Source: Microbacterium sp. 10M-3C3 (GTDB lineage: Bacteria; Actinomycetota; Actinomycetes; Actinomycetales; Microbacteriaceae). Taken from it: a stretch of 64,000 nucleotides of DNA. A program made the translations under genes and the position numbers. The DNA lies in contig NZ_CP034245.1 in NCBI RefSeq assembly GCF_003931875.1, forward strand, positions 2,976,001 to 3,040,000, in the 5' to 3' direction. Positions within the stretch are counted from its first letter, which is position 1. Each line of letters starts with the position of its first letter. A model generated the notes under the pieces. That model saw nothing but the letters and a program-made list of their open reading frames with translations. It was not told the DNA's origin and ran no database searches. Of this stretch, positions 52,687 to 62,978 are shown in pieces.

Positions 52687-52733
52687 GTTGACGTTGACAT
52701 GCTAGCGACACCCGGTTTATGTTTACGTCAACA
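52686..52733. promoter_or_regulatory. Paired LacI operators and promoter of the ABC operon
   Basis: Two 14-bp near-palindromes of the form TGTYRACGTYRACA centred on ACGT lie at 52686-52699 and 52720-52733, 34 bp between centres. TTGACA (52694-52699) and TATGTT (52718-52723) form a -35/-10 pair with 18-bp spacing for the plus strand. The second operator overlaps the -10 box. Confidence 0.65.
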
Positions 52734-52784
52734 TCCGCCGACCCCGCGACGGATCCCGCAGCGAAGCACGAGGCACTCCGGACG

Positions 52785-53702
52785 ATGACGACCACGACGG
52801 CTCCCCCGCCCGCCCTGCGACCGGCCCGCCGCCGCATGCGCGTCGACGAGCGCGGCTGGATCTTCGTGGCCCCGTTCGCGATCGTGTTCGCCGTCGTGTT
52901 CCTCGCGCCGCTGGCCTACGCGCTGTACCTCAGCCTCTTCCGCGACCAGCTGATCGGCGGCAACGCGTTCGTGGGCTTCGCGAACTACGTCCAGGCCTTC
53001 GGCGACGCGAAGTTCTGGGACGGATTCCTGCGCGTCCTGGTGTTCCTCGTCGTGCAGGTGCCGATCATGCTGCTGCTGGCCCTCGCGGCCGCTCTCGCGA
53101 TCGACAGCGCGCGCCTGTACGCGACCGCTCTGTACCGCATCGTGATCTTCCTGCCGTACGCGGTCCCCGCCGTGGTCGCGGTGCTCATGTGGGGCTACAT
53201 CTACGGCGACCAGTTCGGGCTCACCGGCAACATCAACGACCTGCTCGGCTCCGACGTGCTCCAGCCCTTCGTGCCGCAGTGGATGCTGCTGTCGATCGGC
53301 AACATCGTGACGTGGCAGTTCGTCGGCTACAACATGCTGATCTTCTACTCGTCGCTGAAGACGATCCCCGGTGAGCTGTACGAAGCGGCCTCGATCGACG
53401 GCGCGGGCGCGTGGCGCACGATCTTCTCCATCAAGATCCCGGCGGTCCGCGGCGCGCTCGTGATCGCGACGATCTTCTCGATCATCGGCAGCTTCCAGCT
53501 GTTCAACGAGCCGAACATCCTCAAGCCCCTCGCGCCGAACACGATCTCGACCTTCTACACGCCCAACATGTACGCGTACAACCTGTCCTTCGCGGGGCAG
53601 CAGTACAACTACGCCGCGACGATCGCCATCATCATGGGCGTCATCACCGCGGTCATCGCCTACGTCGTGCAGCTGCGCGGCTCCCGTCAGGAGGTGCGAT
53701 GA
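52785..53702 (+). CDS. ABC sugar transporter permease (MalF/UgpA type)
   Basis: 305 residues from the ATG at 52785 (MTTTTAPPP). An ATG at 52719 lies inside the promoter -10/operator region and is unlikely. Six hydrophobic helices are seen, starting GWIFVAPFAIVFAVVFLAPLAYALYLS. The ATPase-contact EAA loop is ELYEAASIDGAGAWRTIFSIKIP. It forms the membrane channel with the next gene. No ATPase gene is in the locus, so a shared MsiK-type ATPase encoded elsewhere is expected. Confidence 0.9.
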   Translation: MTTTTAPPPALRPARRRMRVDERGWIFVAPFAIVFAVVFLAPLAYALYLSLFRDQLIGGNAFVGFANYVQAFGDAKFWDGFLRVLVFLVVQVPIMLLLALAAALAIDSARLYATALYRIVIFLPYAVPAVVAVLMWGYIYGDQFGLTGNINDLLGSDVLQPFVPQWMLLSIGNIVTWQFVGYNMLIFYSSLKTIPGELYEAASIDGAGAWRTIFSIKIPAVRGALVIATIFSIIGSFQLFNEPNILKPLAPNTISTFYTPNMYAYNLSFAGQQYNYAATIAIIMGVITAVIAYVVQLRGSRQEVR

Positions 53703-54631
53703 CCACCGCCGCCCCCGCCCGCCCGCCCGTCGCGACCACCCCGGTGCGCCGCCGCCGCGTGCCGAACTACAGCCGCACATCGCCCGCGCACGCGCGCAAG
53801 TCGGTCGTCCTCACGATCGTGTTCGCGCTGTACCTGCTCTACACGCTCGTGCCGCTGCTGTGGCTCGTCATCAACGCGACCAAGACCCAGGGCGACCTGT
53901 TCGGCACCTTCGGGCTGTGGTTCGGCGGCAGCTTCGCGCTCGGCGACAACATCGTGCAGACGCTGACGTACCGCGACGGCATCTTCCTGCGCTGGCTCGG
54001 CAACACGCTGCTGTACGTCGTGGTCGGCGCCGGCGGCGCCACGATCCTCGCGACGATGGCCGGCTACGGCCTCGCGAAGTACAACTTCCGCGGCCGCAAG
54101 GCGGTGTTCGCGGTGATCCTCGGCGCGATCGCGGTGCCGGGCACCGCCCTCGCAGTGCCGACCTTCCTGCTGTTCAGCCAGCTCGGCCTCACGAACACGC
54201 CGTGGGCGATCATCATCCCGTCCCTCATCAGCCCGTTCGGTCTGTACCTCGTGTGGGTCTACGCGACCGACGCGATCCCCACGGAGCTGCTGGAGGCGGC
54301 CCGGATGGACGGCGCCGGTGAGCTGCGGACCTTCTTCACCATCAGCATCCGCCTGCTCGCCCCCGGAATCGTCACGGTGCTGCTGTTCGCCGTGGTGGCG
54401 ACGTGGAACAACTACTTCCTGCCCCTCATCATGCTGAGCGACCCCGCGTGGTACCCGCTCACGGTGGGCCTGAACCAGTGGAACGCACAGGCCACGGGCG
54501 TCGCCGCGCAGCCCATCTACAACCTCGTCATCACCGGGTCGCTGCTGTCGATCATCCCGATCGTCGTGGCGTTCCTCGTGCTGCAGCGCTACTGGCAGTC
54601 GGGCCTGAGCGCCGGAAGCGTCAAGCAGTGA
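53699..54631 (+). CDS. ABC sugar transporter permease (MalG/UgpE type)
   Basis: 310 residues. The ATG overlaps the previous stop (ATGA) with AGGAGG five bases upstream. Six helices and the EAA loop ELLEAARMDGAGELRTFFTISIRLLAPGI are present. It pairs with the first permease. The start and coupling show equal expression of both channel halves. Its short cytoplasmic N-terminus is Pro/Arg-rich. Confidence 0.9.
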   Translation: MTTAAPARPPVATTPVRRRRVPNYSRTSPAHARKSVVLTIVFALYLLYTLVPLLWLVINATKTQGDLFGTFGLWFGGSFALGDNIVQTLTYRDGIFLRWLGNTLLYVVVGAGGATILATMAGYGLAKYNFRGRKAVFAVILGAIAVPGTALAVPTFLLFSQLGLTNTPWAIIIPSLISPFGLYLVWVYATDAIPTELLEAARMDGAGELRTFFTISIRLLAPGIVTVLLFAVVATWNNYFLPLIMLSDPAWYPLTVGLNQWNAQATGVAAQPIYNLVITGSLLSIIPIVVAFLVLQRYWQSGLSAGSVKQ

Positions 54632-54713
54632 CGCCCACGAAGACCTCCCCCCACCCGGAGCGTCCTGCCCCGGAAACCACTCCACCCACCCCATCCACAG
54701 TGAAGGAAACCCG

Positions 54714-56057
54714 ATGACAACCATGCGCAAGGGCACCGCAGTGCGGCGTGCCGTCTTCGCCGTCGCGGCCGCCGCGGTCGCGGCCGGGTCGCTCGCCGCC
54801 TGCTCCTCCGGCGGCACCGCGGCCGGCGGCGGCGCCGACGACATCGAGAGCGCGCTCGAGCAGGGCGGCGAGATCACCTACTGGTCGTGGACGCCCTCGG
54901 CCGAGGCGCAGGTCGCCGCGTTCGAGAAGGCCTACCCGAACGTCAAGGTCAACCTGGTCAACGCCGGCACCAACACCGACGAGTACACGAAGCTGCAGAA
55001 CGCCATCAAGGCGGGCTCCGGCGCGCCCGATGTCGTGCAGATCGAGTACTACGCCTTCCCGCAGTTCGCGCTGTCGGACGCGCTCGTCGACCTCGCCCCG
55101 TACGGATTCGGCGACCTGGAGGACGACTACAGCCCCGGCACGTGGGGCTCGGTCGACTTCGACGGCAAGATCTACGGCCTCCCGCAGGACTCCGGCCCCA
55201 TGGCGCTGTTCTACAACAAGGAGGTCTTCGACCAGTACGGCCTGACCGTCCCCACGACGTGGGACGAGTACATCGCCGAGGCGAAGAAGCTCACCGCGGC
55301 CGACCCGTCCAAGCACATCACCTCCGACACCGGCGACCCCGGCTTCGCGACCAGCATGATCTGGCAGGCCGGCGGCACGCCGTTCACGACCGACGGCACG
55401 AACGTCACGATCGACCTGCAGGACGAGGGCTCCAAGAAGTGGGCCGACACGTGGAACCAGCTCGTCGACGGCGGCCTGCTCGCCGACACCCCCTCGTGGA
55501 GCGACGAGTGGTTCAAGGCGCTCGGCGACGGCTCGATCGCGACGCTCATCACCGGTGCGTGGATGCCGGGCGTCCTGGAGTCCTCGGTCGCCGACGGCGC
55601 CGGCAAGTGGCGCGTCGCGCCCATCCCGACGTACGACGGCACGCCGGTCACGGCGGAGAACGGCGGCGGCGGCCAGGCGGTCACGAAGCAGAGCAAGAAC
55701 CCGGCGCTCGCGGCTGGCTTCCTCAAGTGGCTCAACAACGACGAGGAGAGCCTGAAGATCTTCGCCGAGTCGGGCGGATTCCCCTCGACCACCACGCAGC
55801 TGAGCGACCCGGCCTTCGTCGACGCGGCGTCGGATTACTTCGGCGGCCAGCAGATCAACCAGGTGCTGACCGAGGCCTCGACGCAGGTGCGCGACGGCTG
55901 GAGCTATCTGCCGTTCCAGGTGTACGCCAACAGCATCTTCGGCGACACCGTGGGCCAGCAGTACGCGTCGAAGGGCGACCTCAACGAGGGCCTGTCCACG
56001 TGGCAGGACCAGCTCGTCGAGTACGGCAACTCCCAGGGCTTCACCGTCGACAAGTGA
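54714..56057 (+). CDS. Sugar-binding lipoprotein of the ABC transporter
   Basis: 447 residues. The signal peptide ends in SLAAC, putting the lipidated cysteine at residue 30. The binding domain shows GGEITYWSWTPSAEAQVAAFEKAYPNVKVNLV and GAPDVVQIEYYAFPQF, a family 1 solute-binding pattern for oligosaccharides. It captures the sugar outside and docks on the two permeases. Enzymes downstream suggest arabinose/galactose oligosaccharides as ligand. Intergenic spacing of 82 bases to the permease gene is moderate. Confidence 0.9.
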   Translation: MTTMRKGTAVRRAVFAVAAAAVAAGSLAACSSGGTAAGGGADDIESALEQGGEITYWSWTPSAEAQVAAFEKAYPNVKVNLVNAGTNTDEYTKLQNAIKAGSGAPDVVQIEYYAFPQFALSDALVDLAPYGFGDLEDDYSPGTWGSVDFDGKIYGLPQDSGPMALFYNKEVFDQYGLTVPTTWDEYIAEAKKLTAADPSKHITSDTGDPGFATSMIWQAGGTPFTTDGTNVTIDLQDEGSKKWADTWNQLVDGGLLADTPSWSDEWFKALGDGSIATLITGAWMPGVLESSVADGAGKWRVAPIPTYDGTPVTAENGGGGQAVTKQSKNPALAAGFLKWLNNDEESLKIFAESGGFPSTTTQLSDPAFVDAASDYFGGQQINQVLTEASTQVRDGWSYLPFQVYANSIFGDTVGQQYASKGDLNEGLSTWQDQLVEYGNSQGFTVDK

Positions 56058-56122
56058 GCCCGAGACGGGGTGGTCGGTCGCGCGACCGGCCACCCCGTCC
56101 CCTTCCCACCCGAGAGCACAGC

Positions 56123-57640
56123 ATGACCACCAGCATCCGCATCGCCGTCGATCCGACCGACCGCCTCGCCGCCGTCCCCCGGCGCCTGTTCGGCACGTTC
56201 GTCGAGCACATGGGGCGCTGCGTCTACGACGGCATCCACGAGCCGGAGCATCCGACCGCGGACGCGGACGGCTTCCGGGCAGACGTGCTCGCGCTGGTGC
56301 GCGAGCTCGGCGCGACGATCGTGCGCTACCCCGGCGGCAACTTCGTGTCGGGCTACCGCTGGGAGGACGGCGTCGGCCCGCGCGCCCAGCGCCCCGTGCG
56401 CCTGGACGCCGCGTGGCACAGCACCGAGACCAATCACGTCGGACTGCACGAGTTCGCCGCGTGGGCGGTTGCGGCGGGCCTGGAGCTCATGGAGGCGGTG
56501 AACCTCGGCACCCGCGGTGTCGCGGAGGCCGCCGATCTGCTCGAGTACGCGAACCATCCCGGCGGTACCGCACTCAGCGAGCGCCGCCGCCGCAACGGCC
56601 GCGACGAGCCGTTCGGCATCCGCGTCTGGTGTCTGGGCAACGAGATGGACGGCCCGTGGCAGATCGGGCACAAGACCGCCGACGAGTACGGCCGGCTCGC
56701 CGCCGAGACCGCACGGCTGATGCGCTTCATCGACCCCTCCATCGAGCTCGTCGCCGCCGGCAGCTCCAACCACGAGATGCCGACGTTCGGCGCGTGGGAG
56801 CGGACCGTGCTCGCGCGCACCGACGGCCTCGTCGACCACATCTCGGTGCACGCGTACTACGAGGAGACGCCGGGCGACGCCGAGGGCTTCCTCGCGTCGG
56901 CCGTGGGCTTGGACCGCTACCTGCGGGAGGTCGCCGCGATCATCGACGAGGTCGGCGCACGCACGCCCGCGGGCGAGCCCGTCGGCATCAGCGTCGACGA
57001 GTGGAACGTGTGGAACCAGACCCGGTGGAACGAGGTCGACAAGCCGCGCGTGCTCACCGGCGAGTGGCCCGTCGCGCCGCGCCTCATCGAGGACGACTAC
57101 ACCGTCACCGACGCCGTCGTCGTCGGGTCCCTCCTCATCACGCTCCTGCGCCATGCCGACCGCGTCACGATGGCGAACCTCGCGCAGCTCGTGAACGTCA
57201 TCGCGCCCATCCGCACCGAGCCGGGAGGCCCGGCATGGCGGCAGACCACGTTCTTCCCCTTCCAGCTGACCGCGGCCGAGGCCACCGGATCGGTCGTCCT
57301 CCCCCGCATCGACGCCCCGACCACGGCGACTCGCCACGGCGAGGCCGGGCTCGTCGACGCGGTCGCGACCGTCGAGGGCGACCGCACGAGCGTCTTCCTT
57401 GTGCACCGCGGGCTCGAGGATGCCGCCGTCGTCGACCTCGATCTCGGCGCCGAGGTCGCGGATGCGGCAGCCCTCGTCGTGTCCGCGCCCGAGGGCGGCG
57501 ACCGCCGCACCGTCAACACCGCCGACTCCCAGCCCGTCCGGCCCCTCGACCTCCGCGTCGAGCGCACCGGCCCGACCTCGATCCGCGTCACGCTTCCCCC
57601 CGTCGCGTGGGCGCGCCTCACCGCGCGCACGTCCGCCTGA
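56123..57640 (+). CDS. abfA: Alpha-L-arabinofuranosidase, GH51
   Basis: 505 residues with no signal peptide, so cytoplasmic. GH51 landmarks: RRLFGTFVEHMGRCVYDGIHEP, RYPGGNFVSGYRWEDGVGP, the acid/base Glu in CLGNEMDGPWQIG and the nucleophile Glu in ISVDEWNVWNQ. It removes terminal arabinofuranosyl residues from imported oligosaccharides such as arabino-oligosaccharides or arabinogalactan fragments. Length is typical. It lies 66 bases after the binding protein gene. Confidence 0.93.
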   Translation: MTTSIRIAVDPTDRLAAVPRRLFGTFVEHMGRCVYDGIHEPEHPTADADGFRADVLALVRELGATIVRYPGGNFVSGYRWEDGVGPRAQRPVRLDAAWHSTETNHVGLHEFAAWAVAAGLELMEAVNLGTRGVAEAADLLEYANHPGGTALSERRRRNGRDEPFGIRVWCLGNEMDGPWQIGHKTADEYGRLAAETARLMRFIDPSIELVAAGSSNHEMPTFGAWERTVLARTDGLVDHISVHAYYEETPGDAEGFLASAVGLDRYLREVAAIIDEVGARTPAGEPVGISVDEWNVWNQTRWNEVDKPRVLTGEWPVAPRLIEDDYTVTDAVVVGSLLITLLRHADRVTMANLAQLVNVIAPIRTEPGGPAWRQTTFFPFQLTAAEATGSVVLPRIDAPTTATRHGEAGLVDAVATVEGDRTSVFLVHRGLEDAAVVDLDLGAEVADAAALVVSAPEGGDRRTVNTADSQPVRPLDLRVERTGPTSIRVTLPPVAWARLTARTSA

Positions 57641-57654
57641 ACCCGAGAGACCCC

Positions 57655-59409
57655 GTGACGACCTTCACCATCGGCGAGACCGACTTCCTGCTCGACGGCG
57701 CCCCGCACCGCATCATCTCGGGCGCGCTGCACTACTTCCGCATCCACCCCGACCAGTGGGCCGACCGCATCCGCTCGGCACGTCTCCTCGGCCTCAACGC
57801 CGTCGAGACGTACGTGGCGTGGAACGCCCACGAGCCCGAGCGCGGCGCGTGGGACACGACGGGGTGGAACGACCTCGGCCGCTTCCTCGACCTCGTCGCC
57901 GCGGAGGGGCTGCACGCGATCGTGCGGCCCGGTCCCTACATCTGCGCGGAGTGGCACAACGGCGGCCTCCCGGTGTGGCTGACCGGAATCGAGGGCCTCG
58001 GCCTGCGCCGTTCCGAGCCGCAGTACCTCGCGGCGGTCACCGACTACCTCCGCCGCGTGTACGACATCGTCGCGCCGCGTCAGATCGACCGCGGCGGCAA
58101 CGTCATCCTCGTGCAGATCGAGAACGAGTACGGCGCGTACGGCGACGACGCCGACTACCTGCGGACCCTCGTCGAGGTCACGCGCGCGGCCGGCATCACG
58201 GTGCCGCTCACGACGGTCGACCAGCCCGAGCCGGCCATGCTCGCCGCCGGCAGCCTCCCGGAGCTGCACAAGACCGGGTCGTTCGGATCGCGCGCGGCCG
58301 ACCGCCTGCGCACGCTCCGCGAGCACCAGCCCACGGGCCCCCTCATGTGCTCGGAGTTCTGGGACGGCTGGTTCGACTGGTGGGGCGGCGTGCATCACAC
58401 GACGGATGCGGCGGCCTCGGCGGCCGAGCTCGACGCGCTGCTGGCGGCCGGCGCATCCGTGAACCTGTACATGCTGCACGGCGGCACGAACTTCGGCGCC
58501 ACCTCCGGCGCCAACCACAAGGGCCGGTACCTGCCGGTCGTGACGTCGTACGACTACGACGCCCCGCTGGATGAGGCCGGCCGCCCCACGGCGAAGTTCC
58601 ACGCCTTCCGCGACGTGATCGCGAAGTACGCCCCCGTGCCCGACGAGCTGCCCGCGGCCGGCACGCCCGCGCCCGCGCTGACCGTCGCCCTCACCGCGAC
58701 GGGCGACTGGATGCCCGCGGCCGCCGACGACGACGGCTCGGCGGAGCCCCCGACGTTCGAGCGACTCGGGCACCTCGGACCCCTCGTACGGTACGACGCC
58801 GACCTCGACCCGGCGGTGTTCGGCGACGACGACGCCGCGCCGCTGGAGTCGACGGCCGTGCGCGACATGGCGTGGGTGCTCGTGGACGGGCGGCCCGCCG
58901 GCCGGCTCGCGCGGATCCACCACGAGCGCACCCTGTCGATCCCGCGCGGCGCGCGCGTGACGCTCCTCGTCGAGGAGCAGGGTCGCGTCGACTACGGCGA
59001 GCGCCTCGGCGAGCCGAAGGGCCTCATCGGCCCCGTGCGTGTCGGCGGCCGCCACGTCACGGGGTGGCGCGCGACGCCGATCGACCTCGCCTCCGTCGCA
59101 GCCGCCGTCGCCAGCGGGGCGGCTGGGGCGGCCGGCACGGCGCCGGGGCGCATCGGGCTGCGGGGCGCGTTCGCCCTGGACGCCGCATCCGACCTGTTCC
59201 TCGACACCGACGGCTGGGCTAAGGGCTTCGCGTTCGTCAACGGCTTCTTCCTCGGCCGGTACTGGCGCAACGGCCCGCAGCGGACGCTGTTCGTGCCCGG
59301 CGCCGTGACGCGCGCGGGCGAGAACGAGCTCGTCGTGCTCGAGCTCGAGGGCGCCGCGCCCGTGGCGCGGTTCGTGCCCCATCCGGTGCTCGGCCCGACC
59401 GACGAGTAG
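57655..59409 (+). CDS. Beta-galactosidase, GH35
   Basis: 584 residues from a GTG 15 bases after the abfA stop. GH35 motifs: ISGALHYFRIHPDQWADRI, AVETYVAWNAHEPERG, RPGPYICAEWHNGGLPVWL, acid/base Glu in IENEYGAYG and nucleophile Glu in CSEFWDGWFDWWGG. The C-terminal jelly-roll parts follow. No signal peptide, so it acts in the cytoplasm. It frees galactose from beta-galactosides made accessible by the arabinofuranosidase; galTK lie nearby. Confidence 0.93.
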   Translation: MTTFTIGETDFLLDGAPHRIISGALHYFRIHPDQWADRIRSARLLGLNAVETYVAWNAHEPERGAWDTTGWNDLGRFLDLVAAEGLHAIVRPGPYICAEWHNGGLPVWLTGIEGLGLRRSEPQYLAAVTDYLRRVYDIVAPRQIDRGGNVILVQIENEYGAYGDDADYLRTLVEVTRAAGITVPLTTVDQPEPAMLAAGSLPELHKTGSFGSRAADRLRTLREHQPTGPLMCSEFWDGWFDWWGGVHHTTDAAASAAELDALLAAGASVNLYMLHGGTNFGATSGANHKGRYLPVVTSYDYDAPLDEAGRPTAKFHAFRDVIAKYAPVPDELPAAGTPAPALTVALTATGDWMPAAADDDGSAEPPTFERLGHLGPLVRYDADLDPAVFGDDDAAPLESTAVRDMAWVLVDGRPAGRLARIHHERTLSIPRGARVTLLVEEQGRVDYGERLGEPKGLIGPVRVGGRHVTGWRATPIDLASVAAAVASGAAGAAGTAPGRIGLRGAFALDAASDLFLDTDGWAKGFAFVNGFFLGRYWRNGPQRTLFVPGAVTRAGENELVVLELEGAAPVARFVPHPVLGPTDE

Positions 59410-59464
59410 CCGCGGTTCACGCGCGTCGCGGTCTGCGCACACCGGGGCTCCGGGGCGCAATTCA

Positions 59465-59541
59465 CGCGCAGAATTCAGGCTCAGCGGTGCTGCAGCCGCC
59501 GCGTCGCGCCGGAAAAGGCGTTCGAGCCTGAATTCTGCGCG
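59465..59541. terminator. Intergenic hairpin with the CAGAATTCAGGC arm (second copy)
   Basis: Perfect 18-bp arms at 59465-59482 and 59524-59541 with a 41-nt loop, between convergent GH35 and lacI stops. The inner 12 bases of the arm equal those of the hairpin at 51551-51619, while the loops differ. Confidence 0.7.
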
Positions 59542-59544
59542 CGG

Positions 59545-60516
59545 TCAGCCAGAGCTGGCGCGCACGACGAGCTCGGCCGGCACGATCGCGGGAGCCGGGA
59601 GCGCGCCGCCCTCGACCTGCGCGACGACGGCCGCGACCGCGCGGCGGCCGAGCTCGGCGAAGTCCTGGCGCACCGTCGTGAGCGGCGGACGGAACTGCGC
59701 GGCGTCGACCAGGTCGTCGAAGCCGACCACCGCGACGTCGCCGGGCACGTCGCGGCCGGCGTCGGCGACGGCACGGAGCACCCCGAGCGCCATCTGGTCG
59801 TTCGCGACGAACACGGCCGTCGCGTCGCGCAGCGCGTCTGCGGCGGCGTATCCGGATGCGGCGGTCCAGTCGCCGCGCACCGGCTCGGGCGCGGGTGCCC
59901 CCGCCGCCGCCAGCGCCGCGCGCCAGCCGCGCTCGCGCTCGTCGGCGGCGAAGGAGCCGGCCGGACCGGCCACGTGGTGCACCGTGGCGTGCCCGAGGGA
60001 GAGCAGGTGCGCGACGGCGGCGGCGGCGCCACCCGCATGATCCGTGCCGACGACGGCGAACCGCGCGTCGGGGGGCGAGTCGACGACGACGACGGGGATC
60101 GCGGTGGGCACGTCGGCCGCGCGCGTGAGCGGCGTCGCCTCGTTGAGCACGACGACGCCGTCGACCTCCTGATCGATCAGCCGCGCGAACGCGTCGGCGA
60201 CGCCGCCGTCGCCGCGGGCGATCGCGACCGCGAGTGCGTAGTCGCCGTCGGCGGCGACCTCGGCGATCGCTTCGAGCATGCGCGAGTTGCCGACCGACGC
60301 GAGGGTCGACACGACGACGCCGAGCGTGCGCGAGCGCCCGGTGCGCAGCGCGCGGGCGGCTCGGTGCATCCGGTACCCGAGCGCTGTCATCGACCGCTCG
60401 ACGCGCGCCCGCGTGGCCGGGTCGACGCGCGGGCTGCCGTTCGCCACCCGCGACACCGTCTGCGCCGACACCCCCGCGTGGGCGGCCACGTCGGCCATCG
60501 ACACTCGCGCCGCCAT
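59545..60516 (-). CDS. LacI-type regulator divergent from galTK
   Basis: 323 residues from the ATG at 60516, preceded by GGGAGG; an ATG 33 bases upstream has no such site. HTH/hinge: SMADVAAHAGVSAQTVSRVANGSPRVDPATRARVERSMTALGYRMHRAARALRTG. The effector domain has GTDHAGGAAAAVAHLLSLGHATVHHVAG and AVFVANDQMALGVLRAVADAG. It is very similar in layout to the first LacI of the locus. Operators across the divergent galT promoter indicate galactose-responsive control. Confidence 0.9.
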   Translation of the reverse strand: MAARVSMADVAAHAGVSAQTVSRVANGSPRVDPATRARVERSMTALGYRMHRAARALRTGRSRTLGVVVSTLASVGNSRMLEAIAEVAADGDYALAVAIARGDGGVADAFARLIDQEVDGVVVLNEATPLTRAADVPTAIPVVVVDSPPDARFAVVGTDHAGGAAAAVAHLLSLGHATVHHVAGPAGSFAADERERGWRAALAAAGAPAPEPVRGDWTAASGYAAADALRDATAVFVANDQMALGVLRAVADAGRDVPGDVAVVGFDDLVDAAQFRPPLTTVRQDFAELGRRAVAAVVAQVEGGALPAPAIVPAELVVRASSG

Positions 60517-60533
60517 CCGCCCTCCCGCAGGTC

Positions 60534-60579
60534 GTGTTGACGATATCACGCCCGCGGTTTAGCGTGTTATCGTGAACAC
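60534..60579. promoter_or_regulatory. Paired LacI operators and leaderless promoter of galTK
   Basis: Two operator-like sites, GTGTTGACGATATCAC (60534-60549) and GTGTTATCGTGAACAC (60564-60579), have centres 30 bp apart. TAGCGT (60560-60565) lies six bases before the galT GTG. The second site covers the likely transcription start, so binding should block initiation. Confidence 0.65.
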
Positions 60580-61743
60580 GGATGCGACGCGCGCGACGCT
60601 GCTCGGAGCCGGTGTCGTCAAGCGCCCCACACGCCTGGCCGACGGCCGCGAGCTCATCTACTACGACGACCCCGGAACGACGCTCGGCGAGGAGCGCGCC
60701 GTCGACGCCCGCCCGCTCGACCCGCGCCCCGCGACCGCGTCGATGCGGCAGGACCCGCTGACCGGCGACTGGATCTCGATCGCGTCGAACCGGCAGAACC
60801 GCGCGTTCCTCCCGCCCGCGCACCTCGACCCCCTCTCGCCGCAGACGCCGACGAACCCGTCGGAGATCCCGTCGACCTATGACGTGGCGGTGTTCGAGAA
60901 CAAGTCGCCGTCGTTCGGTCCCGCGCTCGCGGCCGCCACGGGCGACGCGCCCGCGGCCGACGACGCACCGCTCGGGGTCGACGATCTCGCGCAGATCGGC
61001 CTCAACCGCACGCGCACGTCGGTCGGTCGCTGCGAGGTGGTGTGCTTCAGTCCCGCGCACGAGGGGTCGTTCGGCACACAGTCGGTCGTGCGCGCGCGCA
61101 CGGTGATCGAGGCGTGGGCCGACCGCACCGCCGCGCTGTCGGCACTGCCGGGGGTCGAGCAGGTGTTCCCGTTCGAGAACCGGGGTCAGGAGATCGGCGT
61201 CACCCTGCCGCATCCGCACGGCCAGATCTACGCCTACCCGTACGTCACGCCACGCACCCGCCGCACGCTCGACGCAGTCGCGCGCACGTCGCCCGACCTG
61301 TTCGCGCGGATCCTCGACAGCGAGCGCGCCGGCGGCCGGATGGTGCTCGAGGGCGAGCACTGGAGCGCCTACGTGCCGTTCGCGGCGCGCTGGCCGATCG
61401 AGGTGCACCTCGTGCCGCACCGGCACGTCGCCGACTTCGCCGAGACGACCGACGCCGAGCGCACCGAGCTCGCCCCGCTGTACCTGCGGCTCCTGCGCGG
61501 CGTCGATGCGCTGTACGACACCCCGACGCCGTACATCGCGGCGTGGCACCAGGCGCCGGTGCGCGTCGGGCGCGACAGCCTGCGCCTGCACCTGGAGCTC
61601 ACCTCGCCGCGCCGCGCCGCCGACAAGCTCAAGTACCTCGCCGGATCGGAGGCCGCCATGGGCGCCTGGATCGGCGACGTGACCCCCGAAGCGCAGGCCG
61701 AGCGCCTGCGCGCCGCCCTCGAGACCGTTCCGGAGGTGACGGC

Positions 61744-61747
<4 letters not shown>
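60572..61747 (+). CDS. galT: Galactose-1-phosphate uridylyltransferase
   Basis: 391 residues from a GTG with a leaderless promoter. The active-site histidine motif HPHGQIYAYPY is clear, with zinc-site and substrate stretches such as QDPLTGDWISIASNRQNR and VFENKSPSFGP. It transfers UMP from UDP-glucose to galactose 1-phosphate in the Leloir pathway. The stop overlaps galK (ATGA). No galE is in the window. Confidence 0.94.
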
Positions 61748-62907
<1,160 letters not shown>

Positions 62908-62978
62908 CGCCCGCCTGACGCCGAACCGGGGCACGACACGGCGTGCGGGGTGGCAGATGTGTCGGCGAGAATGCGGGG

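Noticed and set aside
54621..56093. Long minus-strand frame opposite the binding lipoprotein
   Set aside because: Shadow of a strongly supported plus-strand gene; no motif or start site.
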